Source: Capronia americana (Eukaryota; Ascomycota; Eurotiomycetes; Chaetothyriales; Herpotrichiellaceae). Taken from it: a stretch of 64,000 nt of DNA. Each line of letters opens with the position of its first letter. The stretch's first letter is position 1. This document shows positions 21,257-32,785 of the stretch, in pieces. A model generated the notes under the pieces. The model did no database searches, was not told where the DNA came from, and saw only the letters and a list, made by a program, of their open reading frames with translations. The position numbers and the translations under genes were made by a program. The DNA lies in NCBI GenBank assembly GCA_016110215.1, contig JADWQD010000017.1:372001-436000 (forward strand), written 5' to 3'.

Positions 21257-23157
21257 CTACTGTTTAGGCTCCCTCTTCCTCACGACAACCCACATGTCCT
21301 TCTGCAAATGTGTGCCACAGCACCGCGAATCCCACAGGTTCAAAGGATCTTTGACCTCGAATTCAAACCGCCTCAACAACTCCACAAACACTTTATTCAG
21401 CTCCAGGAATGCGACTGGCTTGCCCAGGCATTGATACTTGCCATACCCAAATATTAGATCGTTGTTACGTTCCATCTCTTTGAGTTTCTCCTCTGAAGTT
21501 TCGTGCCCGTTTGGCTCCGAGGCAAGGATCCAACGTTCGGGACGGAACGAGTCAGGATCAGGCGAGAACAGGGCTGCGTTGCGGTGGAGAGCTTTTACGG
21601 AGGCTCTGCAATGGCATCGGCATTGGCGTTAGCGATTGCGTTAAAATTATTACCTACTGTATTGGGCTGTTTTGACTAGACATAAGTTGACGCGACTTAC
21701 CCGACTTTGACGCCGCCTGGGACGAAGTAGCCGCAGATAGTGTCTCCTTGCGGCGGAGTCTATTGCAGCGAGTATAAGTATCATGTGGTGAGAGACGCAA
21801 CAGTGTACACGCCCGGGGACTTACTTCCTTGGACAGTTCGCCTGTCACAGCAGGGTACCATCGGAGACCCTACCAGCCCACCACCAAGCAGGCTGGAGTC
21901 AGCATTGGAATGGGTTTGCGGATACACACAGGAGCAAAGCAACGGCAGCACGGCCCTACCTCTTTGATACAAGCCTGCAGGTAGGGGAGTTCCTTCGCCC
22001 GAGCCTCGGTGATGATATCTGTCGGACCGGAGGGAATCCTTCCTGCGGCAAGCGCGTCGTCAATCTCGGCCATCAGGGTGCGGTAGACGCGGGGATTCGT
22101 CATAATGCACAGGAGTGTTGCTCGCATGGCGGTGGCAGACGTATCAGAACCGGCCGTTCTAGCGACACTTGGAGTCAGTTGTTGTCCCATTGAGGCCGAG
22201 TAAAGTGAAGGCAAGGGAAGTAAAAGGGTAGACTCGCAGATTGAGCAGACTCTCCTGCTTTGCTTCCTCCCTCGTAAGCCCGTGCCGGATAAAACTCCCC
22301 AGCATATCGCGCGTACCGTCCTGCATCGGTTTCCCATCCCCGTCGAACCTTTTGCCCACCTGCTCGAACGCCACGGCCTTGACCTTCGCCATGCCCATGC
22401 TCCCATCCCCCGCGGCCGCCAGCTTCTGCAACAGACCCAGCCGCGTCATGAACATGAGAAACCCCGGCACGGTGGCCGTCCAGGTGATATTCGGAAACAG
22501 GGCCTCCAACTCGGCGATATACCCCCACTGGTCGGCGTCGCTCTCCAGATCCCGGAACTTATAATCGAACGAGAGCTTGCTCATGATGTCGCTCGTGAGG
22601 AACTGGATCTTGCGCGCGAGATCCATGGGCACGATCTCCCCGCCTACACTGAGGTACTTGCGCTCGATCAACCCGACGAGCTCTAACAGGCAGGTGTCGA
22701 TGTCCTGCTCTAGCGTCATGTTCTCCTTGCCCGAGTACCCGGCAGCCATCTTGCGGCGGAGCTCGTCGTGGCGCGCCTCGTCGCGGGTCGAGAAGATGTT
22801 GTCCTGGCCCGGGTTCAGGCGCATGGCGAAGTACCAGTCCGCGCGCTTGTAATGGGAGCGCGGCGCCGAGAGACGACGCATCACCTCGGCGTCTGAGCAA
22901 ATCAGGGTGTTAGGGCCGACGCGCACGAGAGGCCCATACCGCGTGGACAGGTTGTAGAATTGGTCGAACAGGTCGGTCCTCGTGTGCAGGCGCAGCCAGG
23001 GTACGATAGTCCAACCCCATCCTCGCGGGCCGGGGATATGGGAGAGTCGATGCCACGAGCGTATCCATGAGATGCAGAAATAGGCGATGATACCGAGAAG
23101 GAAGAGGCCGCTGCCGGTGGTGGTGGTGAGTGCGGTGGTGGGGATGAAGGCCGTCAT
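21257..23157 (-). CDS. Cytochrome P450, pisatin demethylase-like
   Basis: Five exons (23157-22238, 22158-21960, 21869-21825, 21759-21701, 21605-21257) give 523 residues. An N-terminal membrane anchor (SGLFLLGIIAYFCISWI) is followed by a proline-rich hinge IPGPRGWG. The I-helix oxygen-binding motif is AGSDTSAT, the K-helix is KEGLR (ExxR), FRPERW is the meander motif, and FGYGKYQCLG is the haem-binding loop with the axial Cys. The start MTAFIP follows a longer frame that adds only 15 residues. To keep the frame through AGSDT, intron 1 must begin GCGAGT, a GC-AG intron; all other introns are GT-AG. It is an ER-bound monooxygenase. By overall look it resembles pisatin demethylase/benzoate hydroxylase-type fungal P450s; substrate unknown. 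Next to a methyltransferase. Confidence 0.9.
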
Positions 23158-23951
23158 CCTTGATTGGTGGTGGCCAGGCCTACAGTTATCGTCATAAAAC
23201 AATACTTCAAGACAGCAGAGGCAATGGAAGGAGAATGGGTACTCCGTATCCGGCCTTCAGTTGGATGTGGGTATCATATCATGGTCCAAGATGACGGGAT
23301 GAGATATTACAGCAAATCGAAAAGAGCTGGGCTTGTTCATTACCGTTGGAACACTGCCTCTACGGGCATCTTGGCTGAATGCGGAGCAGGAACAGCGCAT
23401 CAATGGGACATACATACAGGCCTGCTGCAAACGTGAACATGCAGTAGGTCAGTCAATCATTCGACGGGGAAGTGCGGGAACCAGAACGGCGCTTAAGTAC
23501 AGAAAGGACTCATGTTTGGTGCCAAGGCGCATCAGTCGCTCGCCTAGACGCATCGTACACGAACAACTCAGAGCCCGGGGAAAGTATGGTCTAGGCTCAT
23601 CACATAGGAGATAAGTCATAGCTACAGGAGAAAAGAATCTACGCTCATCGTCCAAGACATAACATCGCTCCGGGAGAAAAGCAGATAGGTGATTACTGGG
23701 GATATCGATGGCGCTCAAAACAAACAATACTGTTAACATTCCATCCTTCATTCTGCGCAGATATATATTGCGACAGAAAGGGAAATATGTCTATATTCTT
23801 AAGATTTCCCTCCCATGTTCCTGCCCCTCACAAACAATGCTACTTGGCTTTTATATATACAAGTATCTCAAGACAAGGATGATCTGGGGACCTTCATCTC
23901 TTCACCTTCACCTCTGGGTGATTGATGGCGATATATCAAGCAGTGTGGGCT
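23158..23951. other. Intergenic, P450 promoter and methyltransferase 3' flank
   Basis: About 800 bases. AT-rich patches around 23750-23880 are visible. No gene is supported. Confidence 0.45.
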
Positions 23952-25135
23952 TCAACCCGCGCTTGCTGTCGGGTTGCTAGGTTTCCTCCCATAGACAGAG
24001 TACCTAATCAATTCTCCCATGTCAGCACGCTCGCTCGCTCGCGCATATAAACCCAGGGTATACTGTAGTTACTCACACAGGCCAATAAGCATGAACGCGC
24101 GGGTTTTGGACCGCCCTCCTAACACCGACGAGGAAGACCTGGACTGCCTCGAACGACATCCTCAGTGGCCCCGTCCACACTGCGGTACATGGTCAAGGTG
24201 TCAGTGAAGTGAAGAGAAGAGAAGAGAAGTGAAGTGAAGTGGTGCTGGCTAAGGGGGAGCGGAGAGATTGCGAACGTACATCTCAGCGTAAAGCCCTCGA
24301 GGCCCGTGAGGAAATTGATCAAGCCCATATTACCCAGTTCCTTGAAGAACGAATCCCTCGGCCATGTCCCTAGGGGCCACTTGAACCTCTGCTCCTGCAC
24401 GTCTTCAAACCCGGCATCCATCATCATCTGCCTGTATTTCGACGGTGCGGTGGTGTCCACGCCCATCATCGCGCACGCCTCGACCTGCCGATTACTCCAG
24501 GTTTCCAGATCCGTACCCTCCAGCGTGCCGTCGTCGGACATGATCGGCATCTGCACGTCCGTCATTTCTAGGTACCCGCCCGGCCTGAGATGGTCGTACG
24601 CCTGTCTGATCAGCCGGGGGAAGTCCTGGCTAGATCCCACCAGGGCGCGGGCGTGAATAAAGTCGAACGGCTGAGTATATGTCCATTGGCTGTTGAAGTC
24701 GTCGACCTCGAACCGGACGTTTGGGGGCACGAGCCACGGCTGAATGGGACTCAAGTCCATGCCTAGCACTTGGGCCTGAGGGTTCGCGTCGGCCATTTCG
24801 ATCGCCCAGATGCCCGTGCCCGTGCCGAGGTCCAGAATGTTGTGCAGATCGCCCGTGATGGGCGAGAGGTACAGTCTGCCGTTGAACGTGCGGCGCATCA
24901 TTTCGTGCTGCAGGTCGAGTCTCGCTTGCTCGATCTCATCTTCCGGCAGGGGGTATTCTTCGCCCACGGCGCTGGAGTAGCGGTGATAGCCACGGCCGTT
25001 CTCTCGCACCGACTCCAGAAGGCTGCTTCGTAGGGTTTGTGTCATGGCCGAGAGGTCGTCCCCAAGGGCGGAGTCCGTGTCTGCGGCGTCTTCGTCGGGC
25101 GGGATGTCCGCTGCATGTTGGGGGTGGGTTGCCAT
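23952..25135 (-). CDS. SAM-dependent methyltransferase, LaeA-like
   Basis: Three exons (25135-24280, 24179-24077, 24003-23952) give 336 residues. Motif I is LDLGTGTGIWAIEMAD, then LGMDLSPIQPWLVPPNV, FDFIHARAL and LRPGGYLEMTD, all typical of the fungal LaeA/UMTA-type class. The C-terminal splice reconstruction LWTGPLRMSFEAVQVFL...NPRVHAYWPVYSVYGRKP restores the conserved family ending, which supports both introns. Relatives are either global regulators of secondary metabolism or pathway enzymes; a local copy beside a P450 is more often a pathway enzyme or local regulator. The first intron is rich in GAAGT-type repeats. Acts in nucleus or cytosol; substrate unknown. Confidence 0.88.
24204..24243. 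repeat. GA-rich microsatellite inside an intron
   Basis: Tandem GTGAA and GAGAA units cover about 40 bases within the first intron of the methyltransferase gene. This is a simple repeat, likely variable between strains. Confidence 0.7.
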
Positions 25136-25854
25136 TTTAGCACCCTAGATGTACGGCTGGGGAGCGCTGGATGTATGGCAGCTGTGCTGGCTGGGGCTGG
25201 GGGGATCTCTTAGAAGGAAAGCACCCTTGCATTACAGACTCAGACTGCGGAATGGCGGTTCTGTCGATAATTGCTCGGGCGCAGCGAGCATGTTCTCACG
25301 GCTACATAATGCTCAGCTTGGACCATGTGTTTGAAAATCGATGACGTTCAGGTAGCTGGTAACCAGACAAGGCTCATTCGCGTGCCAAACAACCCTAATA
25401 AGCTTGGGGTAAGGAGGTGGAACTGCGGAGGACGCGGAATAGCTGGAGGGGATCTCCACGCGCGCCTAGAGTCTGCATGATCCCCCTAATTGGTACTGAG
25501 GGTTGCCTATAATTAGCCATTCACCGAGCCTGATACGGAGTCCTGTGGTGATCGATTATCACGAGATGCAGAAACGCAAGTATTCGACGAGTCCTTCGCC
25601 ACACAGATGTGTAAATGCACGGACATATCGACATTTCTTTGCCCCATACATCAAACTCGCACAAGCCTGCCTCCAAGCAGGATAAGGTCCCTGTACATAA
25701 TCGAAGATTGCCCTGCTGGCAACCCGCATGGCTTTCAAAGACACTGCCCCTCCTGCCGACTCAATACCAAGTCGTCTGGTTGCGACCGGACACCTTCCTC
25801 CTACATGGACCTCTTGCCATATGGCTCGAATGGGAAAGTTGCTGCAACGATAGC
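25136..25854. other. Intergenic, methyltransferase promoter
   Basis: About 720 bases without a supported gene. The short frames at 25503-25992 overlap the end of the next gene on the opposite strand and are shadows. Confidence 0.45.
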
Positions 25855-27749
25855 CTAATAGTCAACCTTGTCAGCATTGTCAATCAAGGCGCTCGGGATG
25901 CATCGCACCATAACAATGTAAAGCGTCGCGCAGATGTAAATTGGCGCAGACGTGGCTGTGTTGGCGTATGTAGCCACAAACGCAGACACTAGACCCATGA
26001 CTCGGTTGAGGCCAACGGCTATTCCGTTCCCAGTCGCACGATGCGCAGATGGCAGGGACTGGTGGGCTTGTTAGACGGGATTTCTGCACCCTGAGAGTGA
26101 CTTTATCTACATACCTCGGGTGTATAGGCGTACAGCGTGCCGTAGTAGATATTCACGAAGAAGTAAATCGAGCAAGTAAAGGCGATGTTCTGCGCCGGGG
26201 TCCGCACTGCCGTATAAGCGAAGAAGAAGGCCATGGAACAGATGGCGCCAATGACCATCGTGTACTTCCGTCCAAGCCACTTGAGGTTACACATGAAGCC
26301 TGCGGCAACAGGGCCGAAGATGCCAACCGTGTTGGTGATCATGTAGTTCCGCCATTGGTAGTAAGGGCCTGGCTGTCCTACTTGCGCTCCGCGACTGGCG
26401 AGGAAGTCGGGGAGGAAGACGTAGAAAAGCGGGTACGCGAGGCCTCGGAGCTGTTAGTATACAATATACTATATCGCCAGAAATCCTAGAAAGGATGACA
26501 TCCTTACCGATCAAGAGCCAGGAAAACCAGATCATTGTGGTCGAAATGGCCAGTTTCTTCGTGACGAAAAGGCCCTGCAAGTGAGCCTTCAGTTCGCTGA
26601 AGCCGTACCGAGACTTGCCGTATGTGGACACCGTTGTCCCACAGGCTTCGAGTTCCTCAACGGTCAAGCTGCAGGGCCGGTTATACTTCTGGGCAATCTC
26701 GCGGAAGGTGCGGACGACGTCTTCGTCTTGTCCTTTGGCGAGAAGGTATTTCGGAGATTCCTTGAGCCGAATTACCGTGACTCGTAGGACACTTAGGACG
26801 AGCACCAGTGCCCCATTGCCAAACCAGACATATCTCCAGCCCTGGTACAAGGGTTAGAGATCTTGACACGAACTAGTTTGTGGTGAGAATTACCATATTA
26901 TTCGATCGGGTACAGGTTGCAGCGTCGGTGCAGATAAATTGAGGCAACGAAAGAAGAGGCCAGGCGAAGGCAGCGCCAATAACGGGGGCTAGACCCCACC
27001 AACAGGCCATGAGAGTGAGAAGCCACTGTTTATTGCCCGGGAGGAATTCCAGGAAGACTGTCGTGTCGAGAACCAGATTGCCGCCAGCACCAAAGGCAGT
27101 CAGCGCGGTGAAGGTGCCGAGGGCATACCAGTTAGGCGATGCTCCGGCCACGATGGCGAAGACCGAGCAAATGAAGAGGGAGGTATTGAAGGCGAAGCGG
27201 CGGCCAATGATATCCGCGCCTTCAGACCGGTTTAGAATCGAGTACGTATCCATCGTTTCGGATAAAGGGTTCTCTTACCCAGTCCCCAAAATAAGGCCCC
27301 CACCAACATTCCCGAGTATGCGGCCACGGTGAGGCCGTAGGAGAATGATGGCTGAAACTCCAATGCCGCCTGGCCGGCTGTCACCGATTGCAATAGGAGG
27401 ACGAGAGAATCTGCCGCGTATCCAAAACCATTGAGGAAGAAGAGCTTCAGGTGCATGGTCGTCCAGCCGATCTCGTCAATTGTCTAGAGGAGGGCGTCAG
27501 CTTGGGTACATCTTGAGGCATTGAGATGGAGGGGTGTGATACTCTGTTCAACAATCTCATCTTAGCGTCCAAGGCGGCATCAACCTCGCCCATGGAGAAT
27601 ATTTCTCCTTCCTTAGTGGCTCCATCGAGAGAACTTGGGGAGATGCTCGTCTCCAGTATATGTCCGAGGCCGATACGTTGCTCGTGGTCAGGGTGCTTCT
27701 CATCCTTAAGAGCGTCAACCTCCTCGTTGAGGATTTCCTCGACTGCCAT
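25855..27749 (-). CDS. MFS transporter, metabolite:H+ symporter type
   Basis: Six exons (27749-27543, 27483-27279, 27219-26894, 26841-26508, 26443-26115, 26058-25855) give 534 residues. A hydrophilic acidic N-terminus (MAVEEILNEEVDALKDEK) is followed by TIDEIGWTTMHLKLFFLNGFGYAAD in TM1, the MFS signature loop GLGADIIGRRFAFN, FGAGGNLVLDTTVFLEFLP, GWRYVWFGNGAL, LKESPKYLLAKG after TM6, and SLPSAHRATGNGIAVGLNRV in TM10-11. These are the marks of the SV2-like/SP metabolite group rather than of drug antiporters. Likely a plasma-membrane importer of an organic acid, amine or other small metabolite. Its promoter faces the FAD amine oxidase gene (divergent, 747 bases), which suggests co-regulation. 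Confidence 0.9.
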
Positions 27750-28496
27750 GTTGAGACTGCTGTCACTCGATGAACACGGGTGCTCTATTGCTTGGATACG
27801 CGGAGTTTTGGCAGACTGGAACGAGCAAGCTGGAGTGACTTTGGAAACACGCAGACAGCTCTCCGATGGGGCGAAACTCGAGCGGAGCGGACGTGGGACT
27901 CCATTGAGTTTATCAAGGATTCTAGCTCGAGCATCCTGATCGACACCAGAGCTCTCCCAGCACCGCTGGCTCAAGAAGTCACTGCTGTGATATCCCGTGT
28001 AGAGTTGTTCGACCGGGGATAATCTCGAGACGCGCGATTGGCTCACGCGACCATCCTGGTCGAGCTTGTTGCCAAAACTGGGGTCGGTCCGAGATAAGCA
28101 GGCCTAGGGGAGGTATTTTGAAGGCTAGAGTAACGTAGCAGACGACCCAGGAACGTGAAGGTCTTGGTAAAGGGGAGGCCGCGTGTGGACGGTGAGAAGA
28201 AGAGTGTGGGTAGCAATGGCCGGGGGCACTAAACACCCTCCGCCGCCCATGTGACCGGCTCTCAGCGACCGACCTGACAGTTTGCTCGATGTTCAGTGCA
28301 ACATGCCCTATCTGGTCAGACGAGGCGAGGCGAGATAACAGACAGCTGTGCTGGATGCAGGCTGTCGATGGGGAGATGTTTGTTCGATACGCGTGGCACG
28401 ATAAGCAATAATTATATCGGAAGAGTGTTGCGTGCTGCTGTTTGGTTTCGTGCAAAAATAGGCGAGGAGGATCCAAGAAGGGTCTCATCAAAAACA
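27750..28496. promoter_or_regulatory. Bidirectional promoter, MFS transporter / FAD oxidase
   Basis: The 747 bases lie between divergent start codons. Open frames continue from both genes into this region but add only low-quality sequence. No specific operator is recognised. Confidence 0.4.
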
Positions 28497-29860
28497 ATGC
28501 CGTCGCCCTCAAAGCAAGATGCCATCGTCATCGTCGGCGCTGGCGTCTTCGGCCTCTCGACTGCCCTAAGTCTTGCGCAACGAGGTTTCACCAATGTCAC
28601 GGTTCTTGATCGCATGGCACCCCCGGTTCCCGACGGAAGCAGCTGCGACATCTCGCGAATCGTGCGAAGTGACTATTCCGACCCTTTCTACGCGCGCATG
28701 GCCAAAGAGGCGCTACAAGCCTGGCGCACAGGGCCATTTGCGAGTTTCTACCACAACTCGGGCTTCGTGTTGACTTCCGAGTCTCGGCCAGACGTGTTTC
28801 TGGAAAAGCTGAAGGGTGTTCTCAAAGGACAGGACATCCCATATGAAGCCTTTGGCAGCACCAGTGAGCTGAAGCGCAAGTTTCCATCGTTGAATGAGAT
28901 TCAGGCAGAGTTTGGCGGCTATTTGAATCCTAATGCTGGCTGGGCGGATGCCGCGGCCTCCATTACTCGCCTGGCCACTCTGTGCACTGAGAAGGGTGTC
29001 TCCATCATCACGGGACCGAGAGGAACAGTCACATCAATGAAGATCGCGGACTCTCAGATTGAAGGCGTCAATGTCGCATTGGGTCCTCCTGTTTTGGGAT
29101 CGAGAGTCATTCTTGCCACCGGTGCGTGGACGAATGGCTTTTTGGACTTGACATACGCCATGTCGTCCTCTGGACAGCCAGTTGGATTCATCCAACTTAC
29201 TCCAGAGGAAGCGCACAGCATTTCCCAAATGCCGACTCTCATCAACATGACATCAGGGTTCTTCGTATTCCCTCCCCACCCCGGCACGAACATCCTCAAG
29301 GTGGCCTGCCACAGCCACGGCTTCGAGACCCGAGTGCCGATCGAGGGCAGCGGCCGGAGTATATCAGCACCCAAGCGAGATTCTAATAACGCAGCATCTT
29401 CCTTCATCCCGGATTCTGCGGACTCTGCGCTGCGACACGGCCTGAGGCAGATCCTGCCGAAATTTGCGGATAGGCCGTGGATAAGGCGCCGACTTTGCTG
29501 GTACACCGACACTCCTGAAGGTAATTTTGTTGTCGATTACCACCCATCCATTCAAGGCCTATTCATTGCGGCAGGAGGGGCAGGACAGTAAGTTTGAGAT
29601 TCCCCCGTTATACCACGAAATATAATGGTCATGTTCATATTAATCGTCGTGGCTAACGAGGTTGAAGCGGATTCAAATTCCTCCCAGTTCTTGGGAACTA
29701 CATCTCGGATTGTTTCGAAGGGAAGGCGCCAGCGGAGGTTCAAGAGAAGTGGAAGTTGAGAAGCGATCCAGGTGCCAGACTTCCTTTCGTATGCAACGAT
29801 GGAAGCCGTCGAGGGCCGCCTCGCAGAGTGCTCTCGAGGTCTGAGCAGGCGCGACTCTGA
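28497..29860 (+). CDS. FAD-dependent amine oxidase (DAO family; sarcosine/fructosyl-amino-acid oxidase-like)
   Basis: Two exons (28497-29587, 29668-29860) give 427 residues. The start MPSPSKQDA places the FAD motif GAGVFGLSTALSLAQRG at residue 13, as usual; longer frames upstream are non-homologous. Further marks: DRMAPP after strand 2, SCDISRIVRSDY (the conserved Ser-Arg-Ile-Arg block), VILATGAWT, and the C-terminal AAGGAGHGFKFLPVLGNYISD, which appears only after the intron is removed. The family oxidises secondary amines such as sarcosine, N-methyl amino acids, pipecolate or fructosyl amino acids to imines, with H2O2 as by-product. The extreme C-terminus SRSEQARL ends in a peroxisome-targeting-like triplet ARL. 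Substrate not determinable from sequence. Confidence 0.9.
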
Positions 29861-30115
29861 AGGGAATGAAACAATACGTTGAAGGGGCAACAAGAATCTT
29901 AGGCAGACGCAGTGCATGAAATGTCTAAAAGCTGCTGTTGATTCTATGCAATGATATTACCCGATCCGCTGGAAAGGTAAAGGCCCAAGTCGTCCACCAT
30001 TTGCGCTTTCCATGTATATTGCACCCTGCCCTGCCCAGAGCCCTTCTACCCCAGCAGAGGCGAGCTGATCACAGACCATTTTTTCTGAATGGGACCTGGC
30101 CCAAATCTGTCAAAG

Positions 30116-32207
30116 TTACACACTAAATGCTGTAGCACTCGGCAAGAAGCCAATATGCGGTGCATCCACAACCCTCAAAGCACCATCCCAATGAGTGGAA
30201 ACGATCCCTTCAGATTTGCTGGTTGCCTCGAAGCCGACGTGACTCTTCGCGGGCTTTGTGTTCAAATCTGGATTGAGACCGGAGCGAACTTTCTCCTCTA
30301 GGACTGAGGTTTGACCGTGAGCCACACGTTGCAGAGCTTCGAGGGGTAGATTGGGATGTGGCTTGATCCAATAGCTTAGATCGGGAGATTCGCTTTGTTC
30401 TAGATGAGAGAACCCGAGCCCCCAATGTGCGAATCGGTTCCTGTTGTATCGCCATTCGAAGTCCTCCCATCGATCGGACTCGAGGAATTCACGATAATGC
30501 AGCCCACTGCCAGGCCAGACAGCTGTGACTCTGCCGCGGCTGTTTTTGAACCAGGATCGACAGCTTCCGGTCCAGACCAGGTCATTCATGACACTTTGGG
30601 CGTGGTCATTGAAGTCGTCCTGAACAGATTGTCGTATATCGAAAGATGTTGCTTGCTGCACTCTCAACTTCCGGATGAGTCTGACGAAGAAGTCAGCTGT
30701 ACCTTCGAGGATGCCCATCAGGCTCCCATTGGAGATGGGTGTGTTAGGTCCGAGGAAGATGAGATAATTCGGGAAGCCAGAAACCGCTAGACCGCAGTAA
30801 GAAGCTGGTTCGTCTTTCCACAATTCTCTAAGATCGTGTCCACCGCTGCCGAGGATGGGAAAACGAGGCCTGAACGATGTATCGAAGCCCGTCGCAGAAA
30901 TAAGGACGTCCGCCGGCCTTACCTTTCCTGAGGAGTCCTGAATGCCATCTGGCGTTACTGTTTGAATAGACTCAAAAACCGGAGTAACATTCTCCTGCTG
31001 CAGGGCATCGAGGTATCTCTCGCCAGGGTTGAGGCGCCGACAGCCGGCTTCGAACGTCGGGATCAATTTCTGCTGTAGGTCTACACTGTGAATGAGCTCC
31101 TTCATCCGTCTCTCGATCCGCGAGCGCATCTCATGCTGCTTTTCGCTGCCTTTCACAAAGGCTCCGAACATCGCATTGAACGATGCTTCCATCTCCTTGC
31201 GCACCCGAAGAGAATATTCGTCATCTTCAACGAAATGGGCCTTTTCGTCTGGAGTGTAGGTGTGGTTGTGCTCGGTGGAAAAGCTGGCGCCGCTCGGCGG
31301 AGTGATCCAAGACGGCGTCCGTATGTATATGTCGACGTGGTCTGCGTCTTTCTGCAACGCTGGGAGTACCTGGATGGCACTTGCACCTGCACCGACTATC
31401 GCGAGTCTTTTCCCTGTGACATTGACCCGCTCATCCCAGGCAGCGGTATGGACGATTTCTCCGCCGAAGCTTTCTAAACCGTCTAATTCGGGGAATTTGG
31501 GATTGTTCAGTATTCCACTGGCATTGATCAGGATTTCGCTTTCGTATTCGCGTCCTCCATCAATTGTCAAGGTCCAGCGAGAGCATTCGGCGTTCCACAC
31601 TGCTTTTTCCACTCGAGTATTGAATTTAATAAATCGGTCCAGTCCATAATGCAAGGTGACAGCCTTGAGATAACACTGTATCTCGGCGGACGAGGCATAG
31701 CTACAGATCGTTCTGTCAGATCGACGTCTCAATGAAACCCCCGGCCAAGGGTCTGGAAGGGAGATTCACCCTTACAATTTTGACCAGTAGGGATTGGGGG
31801 CAAAACTGAACTGGTAGATGTGACTTGGTACATCACAGGCACAGCCTTCCAGAGAAAAGATAATCAGCACAGAGCATTGCTCCCTCATACCACTGCCGGA
31901 GCCTGAACAGGTGTGGATTTTCCCACATACCTGGGTACCGGTTCTCGAACCACGTCCCTCCCACATCGCTATTTTTCTCGAAGACCTTGATATCGACAGA
32001 ATCTCCAAAGGCTTCCTGGAGCTTGAAAGCTGCATCATCCTAGGTGAGCACCATTTTTGCTCGAGTTGCAGAAACGTAAATTCCCATACCCATCAGAATG
32101 CCCGAAACTCTGTCAAGGAATAGCAATTAACCAGTGCACATCGACAAGTCCAATGCTGAGCCTACTTACCCTGCCCCGATAATGTTGCATCTCAGTGGTT
32201 GGGCCAT
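30116..32207 (-). CDS. FAD-dependent Baeyer-Villiger-type monooxygenase 2
   Basis: Five exons (32207-32170, 32109-32090, 32029-31931, 31845-31776, 31700-30116) give 603 residues; exon 2 is only 20 bases. The start MAQPLRCNIIGAG runs through two introns into GVSGILMAFKLQEAFG, giving the FAD motif GAGVSG. GGTWFENRYPGCACDVPSH and YASSAEIQCYLKAV follow. The BVMO fingerprint FGGEIVHTAAWD matches FxGxxxHxxxW exactly. IVGAGASAIQ is the NADPH-binding motif and ISATGFDTSFRPRFP and GPNTPISNGS are typical of fungal members. It inserts oxygen beside a carbonyl. It is divergent from the Rieske monooxygenase at 32786. The C-terminus extends about 40 residues beyond the usual end. Confidence 0.92.
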
Positions 32208-32785
32208 TGTCCTAGAACTGTCTTTCCCGGGTACAGCTCTGTCTACCAGGAGGCCAGTCCCAGGAGATTTCCAATATACGGCCGCCAGCACGTCCCGTAT
32301 CTTGAAGCATTTCGTTCCCAGACATTGATTTCCTTATCGTGATCTCCATTGTTCTCATTCAGCAATCAGGGGATCCATCGTTCTAGCAACGGATTCGTTT
32401 TCCCGATGCGGTAGGCACTGCAGGCGGTGCTCCTCCGTAAGCCGCCGCTCAGGTGACCGGCGACGCCCCCCGCTTGCTGACCGAACTCATGTCAATCTCC
32501 GTGCAGCACGCCAAAGTTCCCCGAGCTGTCATGGCCGTGGACGTCCACCGTTACCGACGGTCTAGCAATCGAGCTAATACCACCGTACACAGTATGAGTG
32601 ATGGATCGGATGGCTCTGGCCAGGGGGGCCGACCGATATGCAATCTCTGGAGTCATGGACCAAATGCGGCCACCGGCCCTGATGTCGGTTCAGACCATTC
32701 GAGACGGAAGTATGAGGCAAAATAAGAAAATGAAGCCAACCAGCAGAACTTCGAAGTGTTCTCTCCCCGTAACACATAGGACACG
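32208..32785. promoter_or_regulatory. Bidirectional promoter, BVMO 2 / Rieske monooxygenase
   Basis: The 578 bases separate two divergent start codons. A GC-rich core at 32400-32470 contains several CGG/CCG triplets, including CGG-N7-CCG at 32425-32437. This hints at zinc-cluster regulation but proves nothing. Confidence 0.4.
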
